Notes: a model not told the origin generated them from the letters alone. DNA of 64,000 nucleotides from Paraburkholderia sp. (GCF_024281035.1 NZ_JAMXLH010000058.1:1-64000), one strand, 5' to 3'; positions 24,513-34,063 are shown, numbered from the stretch's first letter. Made by a program: numbers and translations.

Positions 24513-27242
24513 CTAACGCAGCAGTCCCAGTTCACGGGCCTTGACTGAAGCGTCTTCCCGGGAAACAGCACCAAGCTTCGTGAAAATATTCTTCACGTGC
24601 CACTTTACGGTGAGGTCGGAGCAATTCAGCGTTTTAGCGATGCTCTTGTTGGAGAAAGCATTTGAGACGAGCGTAAGGATCTCGAGCTCGCGCGGCGAAA
24701 GCCGGACGACGTTCGAATGCGCGGGCTGCTTTGCGCGGGCCTCCATTGACTCCGAATGCGATTGCCGTGAAGCGCCAGCCGTTAAAACTTGCGCGATGAA
24801 ATCGAGTTCGTCAGCGGAAATATCTGAGCGCGATTTCACGAGTTCGAGCAGGCGCAGAGCAATTGCGTTCTCATCGAGAAAGTGGCGCACCATGCGATGG
24901 GGCGCGGCGATGGAGACAGCCAGCCGCATCGCGGCTACGGCCGCCTGTTCATGGTGTAGCGACCAGAGCGCGATGGCCTCGCGCACCTGGAGCGCCGCGG
25001 TTTGCCCCAGTCGGCCATGCTCGACGGACGTCTTGAGGAGTTGCCGATAGAGGTCCAGCGCGCGCTCGAAGTTCCCATCGATCATGGCGAGAACGGCTTC
25101 GCCCGATGTGGCGTAGAAACCGATCTCTGCCCAGGCACAATTGGCGTGTTCCTTGTACTCGGCCGCAAGTTGTTGCAACTGCCTCTGTGCCTGGCGGGCG
25201 GCAGGGCGATTGCCTCGATCGATCTCGACCGAGGTACGTTCTGCCAATGCCCTTGCATACAATCTGTCGAGGTTGAGCCGGGCGGCCAGCTCATCGGCCC
25301 GATCCAGAACGCGTAATGCATCGTCAAGCCGACTCTCGGCTCTGAGGAGCTTCACTCGCACCATATACGCTTCGATGATGCAGTCGGGAATGCACATCAA
25401 TTCGATCAGCTGCAGATGTTCGAGCAGCATCGCTTCAGCTTCGACGAGGTCATTCTTCGCGTAGGCGGCGGCAATGGCGAAGCCAGCCGTGATGCCGTCG
25501 AATTCCGCTTTGCCGGTGCGCCTGGCTTCGATTTCCTCGATCGCCTTGTGCATCACATCACTGGCTTGCCGATACGCGCCTTGTATGACGAAGGTAAGCG
25601 CGATGACGCCGCGCGCGACGATTGGCGTAAAGACGCGTTGCTCGACTGGCATCATCCGCCCGGCGGGCATCAGCACGTCGCGCGCCCGCTCAAACTGGCC
25701 CGCGTGTGCGAGCGTGGCCGCAAGCACGTTTCGTATACCGAATGCAACCAGCGGATCGACCGTGGCCGGCAAAGACTCGTAGGGAGACAGGACATCCAGA
25801 GCGGCTGCCGTATCGTCCTGTTTCAACAGACACCAACTGCGCAGCAACGCAGCTTCACGGCGTGTGTCGACCGTTGAATTCTGGGGATGCGCATCGATGT
25901 CGTCGAGAAGATGGCGGGCTGCGTCAAGGTCCCCGCAGGCCAATTCCGCCCACGCCGCACAGAGCAGCAATTCCAGGCGAGCCAGGAGGGTGTTTCTGGG
26001 CAACGCGCCGATCCATTTGCGCACCTGGAGATATTCGCCTTGCCCGACCATCGGGCGGGCGACGCGCTCGACGAGTTCGACGCACAGGTTCATGTCGCCG
26101 GCATAGCGTGAGTGGCGGATGGCCTGCGCATAAAGGCCTTTACCCGCAAACCATCGCCCGGCTGCGACATTGATGTTGATCAATTCATCTTCGGGGAGTC
26201 GGCATAAGCGATCCCTCAGATATTTTCCAAACAGGGGATGAAAACGGTACCAGGTTTCGGCATCGCCCTGAGATTCGATTGGAACGATGAACAGATTTTC
26301 AGTTTCGAACTTCCGTAGCAGTTCTCCGGCCCGCGGATTCGCAGTAATGATTTCGCACAATCCACGATTGAACAGGCGGCAGGCGGCTGTATGCACCAGG
26401 AAAGCCAACTCTTCCGGCGAAAGGTTATCGTTGACGAGTTGATTAAAGTAATCGTCGACAACGTCACTATTGCGCGAGACCGGGCGGGCGGGGATGGACA
26501 GCGACCCAGGCCGGACATTGCGCGTATTGCGGATGGAATACGCGACAAGCTGCACACCGGCCGCCCAACCATCGGTGCGATCGTGTACTTCGCGGACCGT
26601 TGCTATATCGAGCGGGCCCACGCCCTGGCTACGCAAAAATGTCTCGGTTTCGGAAAGATCGAAGCGCAGCGCCGTGAAATCCAGTTCGGCTATTTCATCG
26701 TGCGCCCGAAGTTCCGAGAGTGGGAAGGGCTGGGCCAGGCGGGAAGTCAGTACGACGTGAAGATTGGATGGCGCCCATGCCAGCAGCTTTTCAAGAAGAT
26801 GCCGGATGGGCGTTGCGGCGACTTCATGGAAGTCCTCCAGCACCAGATAAACGGGCTTCGAGTATTGATGCAGGTCGTTGACGACGGCAGCGGCGAACGC
26901 GTCCGACGCGCTGATGCCGAAGCGATTGAGAATCGATTTGGCATCCTGCCCAACGTGGCCGTCGAGTGTTTCGAGCCCGGCGGCGAGATAGGCCGCGAAT
27001 TGAACAGGGTCGTCGTCGGCGCTCACGTTGTACCAGACTACGCTGTCGCCCCGGGCAATCAGACTCTTTCGCCAGAGCGCGGCGAGGCTGGTTTTTCCGG
27101 AGCCGGCGGGTCCGGAAAGCAGTATCAGCTTGCGTTGACGTTCATTTTCGAGCCATGCGAGAAGTCGCTCACGAGGGAGCAGGCCCTTGCCTTCAGGCGG
27201 CGCGAATCGAGTGGAAATGAGGGAAGTAAACGCGTTCGACAT
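24513..27242 (-). CDS. MalT-type LuxR regulator (large ATP-binding LAL family)
   Basis: About 909-residue signal-integrating activator. Walker A is LLSGPAGSGKTS (residues 41-52), followed by an ATPase core with VYLVLEDFHEV as Walker B. A long helical TPR-like middle follows (many LxxAxxxxA repeats), ending in a C-terminal LuxR HTH with LSPRELEILTLVSNAFSNKSIAKTLNCSDLTVKWHVKNIFTKLGA. Start set at ATG 27242 (MSNAFTSLISTRFAPP); the frame is open to 27326 and neither start has a strong ribosome site. It is divergent from module copy B, only about 180 bp away. By family, MalT/AcoK-like proteins bind arrays of GGGGA-like half-sites; the modules carry GGYAGGGG half-sites, so this is the best candidate regulator of all four. 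Confidence 0.9.
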   Translation of the reverse strand: MSNAFTSLISTRFAPPEGKGLLPRERLLAWLENERQRKLILLSGPAGSGKTSLAALWRKSLIARGDSVVWYNVSADDDPVQFAAYLAAGLETLDGHVGQDAKSILNRFGISASDAFAAAVVNDLHQYSKPVYLVLEDFHEVAATPIRHLLEKLLAWAPSNLHVVLTSRLAQPFPLSELRAHDEIAELDFTALRFDLSETETFLRSQGVGPLDIATVREVHDRTDGWAAGVQLVAYSIRNTRNVRPGSLSIPARPVSRNSDVVDDYFNQLVNDNLSPEELAFLVHTAACRLFNRGLCEIITANPRAGELLRKFETENLFIVPIESQGDAETWYRFHPLFGKYLRDRLCRLPEDELININVAAGRWFAGKGLYAQAIRHSRYAGDMNLCVELVERVARPMVGQGEYLQVRKWIGALPRNTLLARLELLLCAAWAELACGDLDAARHLLDDIDAHPQNSTVDTRREAALLRSWCLLKQDDTAAALDVLSPYESLPATVDPLVAFGIRNVLAATLAHAGQFERARDVLMPAGRMMPVEQRVFTPIVARGVIALTFVIQGAYRQASDVMHKAIEEIEARRTGKAEFDGITAGFAIAAAYAKNDLVEAEAMLLEHLQLIELMCIPDCIIEAYMVRVKLLRAESRLDDALRVLDRADELAARLNLDRLYARALAERTSVEIDRGNRPAARQAQRQLQQLAAEYKEHANCAWAEIGFYATSGEAVLAMIDGNFERALDLYRQLLKTSVEHGRLGQTAALQVREAIALWSLHHEQAAVAAMRLAVSIAAPHRMVRHFLDENAIALRLLELVKSRSDISADELDFIAQVLTAGASRQSHSESMEARAKQPAHSNVVRLSPRELEILTLVSNAFSNKSIAKTLNCSDLTVKWHVKNIFTKLGAVSREDASVKARELGLLR

Positions 27243-27410
27243 TGGGTACGGCTTTTCACAGTCACGCCGTCGTCGGCAAAGAGAAATAAGGTTAGCTACG
27301 CTAACGCAAGGCTCACGCTCTCGCAAGCGTGGCTATCCCCATATTGCGCCGCACAAGAATCGCTGCGCCAGCAAGGTCCGGCTTGGTTCATCGATTCTCT
27401 GCTCATTGCG

Positions 27411-27499
27411 CCCCCTACCTCCCTTCCCCTGCCAGCGGCAGGGGGGGCGGCAGGATGCATCGGCTGTAAAGTCTCCTCAAACACCCGGAAAGGAAACAC
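27411..27499 (+). repeat. Regulatory module, copy B
   Basis: Second copy: half-sites CCCCTACC (27412-27419) and CCCCTGCC (27426-27433, period 14), inverted GGCAGGGG (27437-27444), then GATGCATCGGCTGTAAAG and ACCCGGAAAGGAAACAC before ATG 27500. 55 nt separate the inverted half-site from the ATG. Similarity to copies A and D continues upstream (ATTGCGCCGCACAA at 27343; GGTTCATCG at 27385). It lies between the MalT-like gene and the class III aminotransferase gene. Confidence 0.8.
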
Positions 27500-27600
27500 A
27501 TGAGCGGGCTCGCGATTTCTGGAAAATTTCTGGAAATACAGGAGCGAGCGGCCGCTCTACGCGATCGATGCAGCGAGCGTGGACAAATGCGCGACCTTGA
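27500..27600 (+). pseudogene. DUF1329 gene fragment fused behind module B
   Basis: After ATGAGCGGGCTC, which matches the apc1 start region, the sequence from 27528 reads, in the frame FWKYRSERPLYAIDAA then SVDKCAT, like residues 67-91 of the DUF1329 protein (FWKHKDEKPLYSIDAT then NVDKYAD). It is too short to be functional and is out of frame with the ATG. It marks deletion of an ancestral DUF1329 gene that once lay downstream of the module. Confidence 0.7.
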
Positions 27601-27655
27601 GGGTGGCATGTTGCCGTTTGAATACGATGATCAGTTAATGCCAGGAGACGAAAAG

Positions 27656-29011
27656 ATGAACCAGATCGATACCAGCGCGCAGATCGAATCCGATTGTTTA
27701 ATCGCGGATGTCAAACACCACTTGCACCCCGTGACGAATCCGCAAACCCTGGAGAAATTGGGCCCCATCCTCGCTGGCGACGCACAGGGCGTCTACGTTC
27801 GCCTCAATGGGGAAAAACTCATTGACGGGCTTTCCGGATTGGGGTGCGTGAACGTTGGCTACGGAAACGAGAAGTTGTGCCACGCGGCGTACACGGAAAT
27901 GAAACGCCTTTCGTTTTCCCACGGCTTCGTCGGTCAAACCAGCAACACCGTTGCCCGGCTTTCGGAAAAGTTGGCAAAATTAACGAACTACGATTTCGAT
28001 AAATTCTTCTTTGCTTCAACGGGCTCCGACGCGAATGAATCGGCGGTCAAACTGGCCTATTACTATTGGCGACTGAAAGGGCAGCCGAAGCGTAAGGTGC
28101 TGCTGTCACGCGAATACGCCTATCACGGCAATACGGTGCTCGCCACAGCGCTGACCGGAATCGAGCACTATCATTTCCAGTTCGACTTGCCGCTCGCCAG
28201 CCTTGTCAAACGCGTCGAGGCGCCGTATGCGTATCGCTGCGGGGTGGGCCTGACGCCGGCTGAGTATGTGCGCAAACTCGCTGACTCGCTTGAAGAAACA
28301 ATCCGGGAGATCGGGCCGGAAAATGTCGCCGCATTCTTCGTGGAGCCGGTTCAGGGCGCAGGCGGCCTGATTATGCCGCCACGTGGTTATCTGCAGGCCG
28401 TGCAGGAAATCTGTAACCGCCACGGTGTGCTGCTGATTGCAGACGAGGTGGTCACCGGCTTTGGCAAGACAGGATCGATGTTTGCATACCAGCATTATCA
28501 GTTCAAGCCGGACATCATCACCATGGCAAAGGGTATTACGTCTTCGTATTACCCGCTTTCCGCGGTCGGTCTGAGCCAGAAGGTTACGGATGTGCTTTCG
28601 ACCGCCAACGAAGAGTTCGTGCATGGCTTCACGAACAGCGGTCACCCGGTCGCAGCCGCTGTCGCTTTGGCGAACATTGAGGTTATTGAGGAGAACCGCC
28701 TGCTCGATAACGTGAAGAATGCAATTGAACCGGCGTTGAGGCGGGGGATGGAAAAACTCGCGAAACATCCGGCGGTGGGAGAGGCGCGCTCCCTCGGGGT
28801 CATGGCGGCACTGGATTTTTGTCACGGCGATTCCGTGGCACAACAAACGGCCTTTTGTGAGAAAGTTGCGCTCGAAGCTTTTACCAGGGGGCTGGTGACG
28901 CGTCCCATGGATCCCGTCCTCGGGCTGCTCTTCCCGTTGATTACCACAGCCGCGGAAATCGAGGAGAGTATGACGATCCTCGAAAGTGCGATCAACGCCG
29001 CAATGCTATAA
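27656..29011 (+). CDS. Class III (omega) aminotransferase
   Basis: 451-residue PLP-dependent class III aminotransferase, the family of beta-alanine:pyruvate, taurine:pyruvate and amine:pyruvate transaminases. Visible: FFASTGSDANESAVKLAYYY (cofactor phosphate site), YHGNTVLATALTG, FFVEPVQGAGGLIMPPRGYL, LIADEVVTGFGKTG with the PLP aspartate, and the Schiff-base lysine in TMAKGITSSYYPL (K292). Start at ATG 27656 with AGGAG 8 nt upstream; the open frame to 27500 runs through the gene scar. First intact gene after module B, 516 bp before the carboxylase operon. It may convert an amine to the ketone or aldehyde used downstream, with pyruvate as acceptor; alanine dehydrogenase lies at 51 kb. Confidence 0.9.
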   Translation: MNQIDTSAQIESDCLIADVKHHLHPVTNPQTLEKLGPILAGDAQGVYVRLNGEKLIDGLSGLGCVNVGYGNEKLCHAAYTEMKRLSFSHGFVGQTSNTVARLSEKLAKLTNYDFDKFFFASTGSDANESAVKLAYYYWRLKGQPKRKVLLSREYAYHGNTVLATALTGIEHYHFQFDLPLASLVKRVEAPYAYRCGVGLTPAEYVRKLADSLEETIREIGPENVAAFFVEPVQGAGGLIMPPRGYLQAVQEICNRHGVLLIADEVVTGFGKTGSMFAYQHYQFKPDIITMAKGITSSYYPLSAVGLSQKVTDVLSTANEEFVHGFTNSGHPVAAAVALANIEVIEENRLLDNVKNAIEPALRRGMEKLAKHPAVGEARSLGVMAALDFCHGDSVAQQTAFCEKVALEAFTRGLVTRPMDPVLGLLFPLITTAAEIEESMTILESAINAAML

Positions 29012-29430
29012 GCGCCTCTGCGTGGCTGCTGATTTCCGGCAGCCACGTCAAGGTTTGGTGGCATTGTCAACCTGTTCGCCCGTCGCGCTGGTTTGCAGCG
29101 CCGCATCACCGGCTCACGCACCCGGGTGGGTCGAAGCGAATTCTCTGCCCGGTTGTCGAGCCTCTTGTTGCGCCGGCGCTCAACGCGCCGGCTCCCTTCG
29201 ACGTTCGCTGCCGAGTCGTCGCCTCGTCGCGTCGTCGCGACGGCGCCGCCCGGTACGTCGCGCACCGCGCCGCGCCGGTCAACGGTCCGCCACAGCCTGT
29301 GCTCCCTGCCATTAATCGTTACGGCGATTTCATTCAGACATCCTTGTCGATGCGTCCCGGTGCCGTCCAGCGGGCACGCTTCGCGATCGCCATATCGGGT
29401 TCATTGTCCGGCGCCGTACCGTTCCGGTTA
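29012..29430. other. Intergenic region, no gene recognised
   Basis: About 420 bp of very GC-rich sequence between the aminotransferase gene and module C, with CG-rich dyads (for example GCCGGCGC..GCGCCGGC near 29171-29191). No frame has a credible start or known protein. It may be further decayed coding DNA, but I cannot identify it. Confidence 0.45.
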
Positions 29431-29527
29431 CCCCCATAATCCCCTGCCATCCATCCCCTGCCACTGGCAGGGGGGAGTTTCGATGTATCGCTTGTAAAGT
29501 CTTCTCAAACACGCTGAAAGGAGAGAC
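29431..29527 (+). repeat. Regulatory module, copy C (drives the intact carboxylase operon)
   Basis: Direct half-sites CCCCTGCCA at 29441-29449 and 29455-29463 (period 14). The second forms a perfect 9-bp dyad with TGGCAGGGG at 29465-29473 (CCCCTGCCACTGGCAGGGG). Then TATCGCTTGTAAAGTCTTC and GAAAGGAGAGAC precede ATG 29528, 54 nt after the inverted half-site. This is the cleanest dyad of the four and the only copy followed by the complete first gene. Confidence 0.85.
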
Positions 29528-31450
29528 ATGAGCAAGCTCATCAACATCGACAACGGGGGCACGTTGACGGATATCTGCGTCATCGACGGTGACCGTATCG
29601 TCCATACCAAGACGATCACCACCCCCTACGATCTGTCGAAATGCTTCATCGACGGCCTCAGGAAGGCATCGCAAGAACTCTTTGGCGAAGAGGATCTTGT
29701 CGCGCTTCTGAAGGATACCGCGCATATCCGCTATTCCACGACGCAGGGCACGAATGCGCTCGTGGAGAAGAAGGGGCAGCGGCTCGGCTTGATTACCGAT
29801 CGCGCCGCCGATATGCAACTCTTTCGGCGTACGCCGAAAGAAGATGAAATGTTCGCGGCGCTGGTCGGTGAGCGCTTTGCGCAGATCGACGCGGATCAGG
29901 ACGGAAGCTTCGACACCGTGGCCATCGTCGAGACCGTTAACCGCCTGACGGCGGATGGCGCTCAGCGGATCGTCGTGAGTTTTTCCGGCGAAAACTGCGC
30001 GGAGCGGGAGGCCAGGTTCGGTCACGAGGTCCTGCGTCTGTTCCCTCGACATCTCCTTGGCGCCGTGCCGATTCTCTACGCCAGCTCTTTGTCGAGCGAT
30101 GCCGATATGGGCCGGCGCACGTGGACCGCATTGAACAATGCCTTCCTGCATCCGGCGATGGAGCGCTTCCTGTATCACGCGGAAAACCTGCTGCGCCCGT
30201 ACCGCATGCGCCAGCCGCTCCTGATCTATCGCAATGACGGGTTCTCGGGCCGGGTCGCCAAGACCACTGCGCTACGCACGTATAGCTCCGGCCCGCGCGG
30301 CGGGATGGAAGGCGCGCTGGCCTATGCACGGCACTATGGTTTCAAGAGCCTCGTTTCATTCGACGTCGGCGGCACCACGACCGACATTGGCCTGATCGAA
30401 AAAGGCGGTATCAAAAGCCTGAACCGTGGCGATATCGAAGGCGTCGCTTGCTCGTTTCCGCTGTGCGACATCGTCAGCATCGGTGTCGGTGGAGGTTCGA
30501 TCTTCCGGGCGAAGGAAGGGCGCATCGCCGTGGGCCCGGATTCGGTGGGCGGTGCGCCTGGGCCGGCCTGTTTCGGGCTCGGCGGACAGCAGGCGACGAT
30601 TACCGATGCGTTGCTGCTGATGGGGTTGATTGACCCCGCAACCTATTTCGGCGGAAAGATGAAGCTCGATGCCGCACGCGCTGCGGCGGTGATCGAGGAA
30701 AAAATCGCCACGCCCCTCGGCATCGGCGTGCCTGCGGCCGTGCATGCCATGTACGAAGCGTGGATCGACGCGATTGCCCGCGGTATCGAATCCTTCACGA
30801 AGATCACCCCGGACATGGTGTTGATGGCATTCGGCGGCGGCGGTCCGATGGCCGCGCTCGCGACGGCGCAGGCTCTCGGTCTGAGCACGGTGCTGGTGCC
30901 CCGGCTGGCCGCCGTCTTCAGTGCCAGCGGCATTGGTTTCTCCGATATCGCGCATACGGCGGACGCGCGCCTGCCGGGCGCGGATCCGCAGGCTTGCCAG
31001 GGCGTACTGGATGCGCTGCGCGAAAAGGTGTTGCGCGACATGTTCTCAGAGGGGTTCGAGGCAGATCAATGCGCACTCGAGGTCTGGACCGAGCGTGGTG
31101 AAGTTCGCGCCGCGCTGGATCCGGTTCGTCCGGAATGGCCCTCGAACGTCGATGGCGACGTGATGCTGGTTGTGCGGGCCCGTAAATCCCTGCCGCACAT
31201 GCATCTGCCCGTGGTGGTGGATCTTTCGTCGATTTCCCCGAAAGAAGCGGGTGTTCGCCGTCTGCTGGACAAGCGTTCCCGCACGGACGAGAGCTTGCCG
31301 CTGGTCCGGGTCGAGGATCAGCAGCCGGGCACGCGCGGCGTGGGACCGGCGGTCATGGAAGAGGCCTTCTGGACGTGTCCTGTCCTGCCGGGCTGGCGCT
31401 ACGAATTCACTGCGAACGGAGACATCGTTTTCCGTCGGGAAGCAATCTAG
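29528..31450 (+). CDS. apc1: Acetophenone carboxylase-type subunit 1 (hydantoinase A/AcxA family)
   Basis: 640-residue HyuA-family subunit of an ATP-dependent ketone carboxylase. The N terminus MSKLINIDNGGTLTDICVIDG is the nucleotide-binding start of the ASKHA-like fold. Further landmarks: YSTTQGTNALVEKKG, SSGPRGGMEGALAYA, FDVGGTTTDIGLI (second phosphate loop), SIGVGGGSIFRAKEGRIAVGPDSVGGAPGPACFGLGG. AAAGGAG precedes the ATG. Gene order and sizes 1-5 followed by a CoA ligase match the Aromatoleum apc1-5-bal operon, where the complex carboxylates acetophenone with two ATP. The substrate here may be another aryl or alkyl methyl ketone. Truncated relatives of this gene's 5' end occur at 17252 and 46618. 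Confidence 0.8.
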   Translation: MSKLINIDNGGTLTDICVIDGDRIVHTKTITTPYDLSKCFIDGLRKASQELFGEEDLVALLKDTAHIRYSTTQGTNALVEKKGQRLGLITDRAADMQLFRRTPKEDEMFAALVGERFAQIDADQDGSFDTVAIVETVNRLTADGAQRIVVSFSGENCAEREARFGHEVLRLFPRHLLGAVPILYASSLSSDADMGRRTWTALNNAFLHPAMERFLYHAENLLRPYRMRQPLLIYRNDGFSGRVAKTTALRTYSSGPRGGMEGALAYARHYGFKSLVSFDVGGTTTDIGLIEKGGIKSLNRGDIEGVACSFPLCDIVSIGVGGGSIFRAKEGRIAVGPDSVGGAPGPACFGLGGQQATITDALLLMGLIDPATYFGGKMKLDAARAAAVIEEKIATPLGIGVPAAVHAMYEAWIDAIARGIESFTKITPDMVLMAFGGGGPMAALATAQALGLSTVLVPRLAAVFSASGIGFSDIAHTADARLPGADPQACQGVLDALREKVLRDMFSEGFEADQCALEVWTERGEVRAALDPVRPEWPSNVDGDVMLVVRARKSLPHMHLPVVVDLSSISPKEAGVRRLLDKRSRTDESLPLVRVEDQQPGTRGVGPAVMEEAFWTCPVLPGWRYEFTANGDIVFRREAI

Positions 31451-31459
31451 GAGCAGGCA

Positions 31460-31909
31460 ATGAAAGTTCTGGTTACCGAATACCTGAGGATCGATCTCGA
31501 TACCGAGCAGTGGGAATGCCGGCACTGTGGCCGCGTGCATGGTTCGGCCCGCGAGAATTACAAGAAGTTCATGCTGATCCACGCCCGCAATCCGCAGGAA
31601 GTGCATCGTCCGCTGCTCAATCCCGAGCTGTACCCGATGTACAACTTCTCGCCGGACCCGAAGGTGTGCGCGATTTACGAGTACTACTGCCCGGACTGCG
31701 CAACCATGATCGAAGCCGAGTACACCGTGCCCGGCCACATGCCGCTGCACGACATCGAATACGACATCGATGCGCTGAAGGTGCAATGGTCCACGCGTGA
31801 GGAAATCAGCGAAGGCGGCACCGGCCCGGACAACAAGCGCCCGGCGAATTGCCACACGCACGGCCATCACCACGGTCACGCGCACGCCCAGCACGGAGGT
31901 CAGGCATGA
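31460..31909 (+). CDS. apc2: Ketone carboxylase small zinc-binding subunit with His-rich tail
   Basis: 149-residue protein related to the acetone carboxylase gamma subunit and Apc2. It carries two zinc-knuckle pairs, CRHC (residues 20-23) and CPDC (about 75-78), with EYYCPDCATMIEAEYTVPGH typical of the family. The C-terminal 20 residues are unusual: CHTHGHHHGHAHAQHGG, nine histidines that could bind or store metal (Zn, Mn or Ni). It lies 9 bp after subunit 1, and its stop overlaps the ATG of subunit 3 (ATGA). The role is structural/metal-binding in the carboxylase core; the tail is not part of the minimal fold. Confidence 0.8.
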   Translation: MKVLVTEYLRIDLDTEQWECRHCGRVHGSARENYKKFMLIHARNPQEVHRPLLNPELYPMYNFSPDPKVCAIYEYYCPDCATMIEAEYTVPGHMPLHDIEYDIDALKVQWSTREEISEGGTGPDNKRPANCHTHGHHHGHAHAQHGGQA

Positions 31910-34035
31910 AGCGTATCGCTGTCGATATTGGCGGGACATTCACCGACTGCTTCGTGTGCTGGGGCGGCAGGTTCATCCAGTCCAAGGCGCTGACCACGCA
32001 CCAGAACCTGGCGCTGGGTTTCAATGAAGCACTGGACGAGGCCTGCGCGGAGCTGAACGTCGATCGGCGCACCGTGCTGTCGGAAGTGGATTCGGTGCGC
32101 TACGCCACGACGCTGGGCACGAATGCGTTGATCGAGCGCAGCGGCCCGCGTGTGGGCCTGCTGATCACGCAGGGTTTCGATTCGACGGTGCCGCTGTCGC
32201 GCGGCCGCGGCTATGCCGACGGCCTGCCCTATAGCGAAGCGCGCGACCTGACCCGTGCCAGGCGGCCCGAGCCGCTGGTGTCGATTCCCCTGATCCGCCA
32301 CGTGCGCGAACGGGTGGATTACAAGGGCGACGTGGTGATGCCGCTCGACGAGGAAGCCACGCGCCGCGCGATTCGCGAACTGGTCGACGCGGGGGCGCAG
32401 GCCATCGTGGTGGCGCTGGTCAACTCGACCGACAATCCCGCGCACGAGTTGCGTGTGCTGGAGTTGTTCCTGCAGGAGTATCCGGCGCAGATGCTGGGCG
32501 CGGTGCCGATGATCCTGTCGCACCAGGTGGTGGGGCGCAAGGGCGAATACGTGCGGGCGACGTCGGCCATCATCGACGCGATGCTGCACTCGACCATGTA
32601 CTTCGCGATGACCTCGCTGGAGCAGAACCTGCGCGACAACGGCTATTCGAAGCCGATGCTGCTGGTGCACAACTCCGGCGGCATGGCCCAGCTCAACTCG
32701 ACCGATGCGCTGCAGACCGTGCACTCGGGTCCGGTGGCCGGCATTCACGCCGCGGAAACCCTGGGCCAGCAAGGCTCGGTGGGCAACATCATCTGCGGCG
32801 ATATGGGCGGCACGTCGTTCGACATCGGCATCGTGGCCGAGGGCGGGCACAAGCACTACGACTTCAACCCGGTGGTCGATCGCTGGCTGGTCTCGGTGCC
32901 GATGGTGCACCTGGTCACGCTGGGTGCGGGCGGCGGTTCGATCGCCCGCTACGACCCCGTGTTCCAGACGCTCCAGGTCGGTCCGCAATCGGCGGGATCC
33001 GATCCGGGGCCGGCGTGCTACGACCGGGGCGGTCTGAACCCCACGGTGACCGACGCGGATCTGTTGCTGGGCTATCTGGACCCGGCCAATTACGCCAACG
33101 GGCGCATCAAGCTCAATGCGCGCCGCGCGAGGCAGGCGCTCGAAGAGATCTGCGACACGCTCGATTGCGATGCGATCGAGGCGGCGCGGCGCATCAAGCT
33201 GCTGGCCGATGCGTCCATGGCGGCGGGCCTGGTGCGCGAGCTGAACCAGCGCGGCTACAAGCCCGAGAACTTCGTGTTCCTGGCCTATGGCGGCAATGGT
33301 CCGCTGCATGCGTGCGGTATCGCGGCGCAGGGCGGTTTCGACCGCGTGCTGGCGCCCCCGTACAGCTCGGTGTTCTCGGCCAGCGGCGGCGCGGGCCTGA
33401 ACCAGATGCACATCCACGAGAAGAACACCACGCTGGCCTTCTATCACAAGCTGCTGCAGACGGTGTTCTCGGATTTCCCCACGTTCAACGCGATCGTCGA
33501 AGAACTGGAAGACCGCGGCCGCCGCGATCTGCTTCGCCAGGGGGTGCGCGCCGAGGACGTCGAACACCGCCTCGAACTCGATATGCGCTACGGCATGCAG
33601 CGCATGGAGATCGCGCTGGTGGCCCCGAAGCCGCGCATCGAGTCGCAGACCGACGTGCTCGAAATGATCCAGATCATGAACGACGAGTTCGCGCGCCGCT
33701 TCGGCGCCGACACCGTGTCGCCCGAATCGGGCATCTGGGTGACGGCAGTCCGGGTGGTGTCGTTTGTCCGCAGCGACGCGCTGCGTTTCGACAACATGCT
33801 TCCGCCCGCAAGGAAGCTTGCGACACCTGCGCCGGTGACGACCCGTCAGTGCCATTTCCCCGGCCACGCCGGTGCGAGGCAGACGCCTGTGTACAACAGT
33901 GCCGCGCTTGAGCCGGGCGTGGTGATCGAAGGTCCCGCGATCGTGAATCCGGGTGCGACAACATATCTGGTCGAGCCGGGCTGGCGCTTCGAATCGGCCG
34001 CGCAGGGCGCGGTGTGGTTCATCAAGAACGCCTGA
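31906..34035 (+). CDS. apc3: Acetophenone carboxylase-type subunit 3 (hydantoinase A family)
   Basis: 709-residue second HyuA-type subunit, distinct from subunit 1. The N terminus MKRIAVDIGGTFTDCFVCWGG is the canonical phosphate loop of hydantoinase/oxoprolinase A proteins. Others are RYATTLGTNALIERSG, HSGPVAGIHAAETLG, CGDMGGTSFDIGIV, VTLGAGGGSIARYD, and VGPQSAGSDPGPACYDRGG with the catalytic-site glycines. ATG 31906 overlaps the subunit 2 stop by four bases. In this enzyme class one HyuA subunit phosphorylates bicarbonate and the other activates the ketone; which does which cannot be decided here. Confidence 0.82.
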   Translation: MKRIAVDIGGTFTDCFVCWGGRFIQSKALTTHQNLALGFNEALDEACAELNVDRRTVLSEVDSVRYATTLGTNALIERSGPRVGLLITQGFDSTVPLSRGRGYADGLPYSEARDLTRARRPEPLVSIPLIRHVRERVDYKGDVVMPLDEEATRRAIRELVDAGAQAIVVALVNSTDNPAHELRVLELFLQEYPAQMLGAVPMILSHQVVGRKGEYVRATSAIIDAMLHSTMYFAMTSLEQNLRDNGYSKPMLLVHNSGGMAQLNSTDALQTVHSGPVAGIHAAETLGQQGSVGNIICGDMGGTSFDIGIVAEGGHKHYDFNPVVDRWLVSVPMVHLVTLGAGGGSIARYDPVFQTLQVGPQSAGSDPGPACYDRGGLNPTVTDADLLLGYLDPANYANGRIKLNARRARQALEEICDTLDCDAIEAARRIKLLADASMAAGLVRELNQRGYKPENFVFLAYGGNGPLHACGIAAQGGFDRVLAPPYSSVFSASGGAGLNQMHIHEKNTTLAFYHKLLQTVFSDFPTFNAIVEELEDRGRRDLLRQGVRAEDVEHRLELDMRYGMQRMEIALVAPKPRIESQTDVLEMIQIMNDEFARRFGADTVSPESGIWVTAVRVVSFVRSDALRFDNMLPPARKLATPAPVTTRQCHFPGHAGARQTPVYNSAALEPGVVIEGPAIVNPGATTYLVEPGWRFESAAQGAVWFIKNA

Positions 34036-34063
34036 TTGAAGGCAAGGATCTGGAGACAAATTC

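Noticed and set aside
29455..29473. Module dyad as a Rho-independent terminator
   Set aside because: The GC stem has no T-tract and stands upstream of a promoter-like block and ribosome site in all four copies; an operator reading fits better.
29093..29497. 134-codon plus-strand frame between the aminotransferase gene and module C
   Set aside because: No ribosome site, low-complexity Arg/Ser/Pro-rich translation, and it runs through the operator array.
29455..29500. Sigma-54 promoter within module C (TGGCAGG then T-rich)
   Set aside because: No TTGC at the required 4-nt spacing, and the TGGC belongs to the inverted half-site that is CGGC in the other copies.
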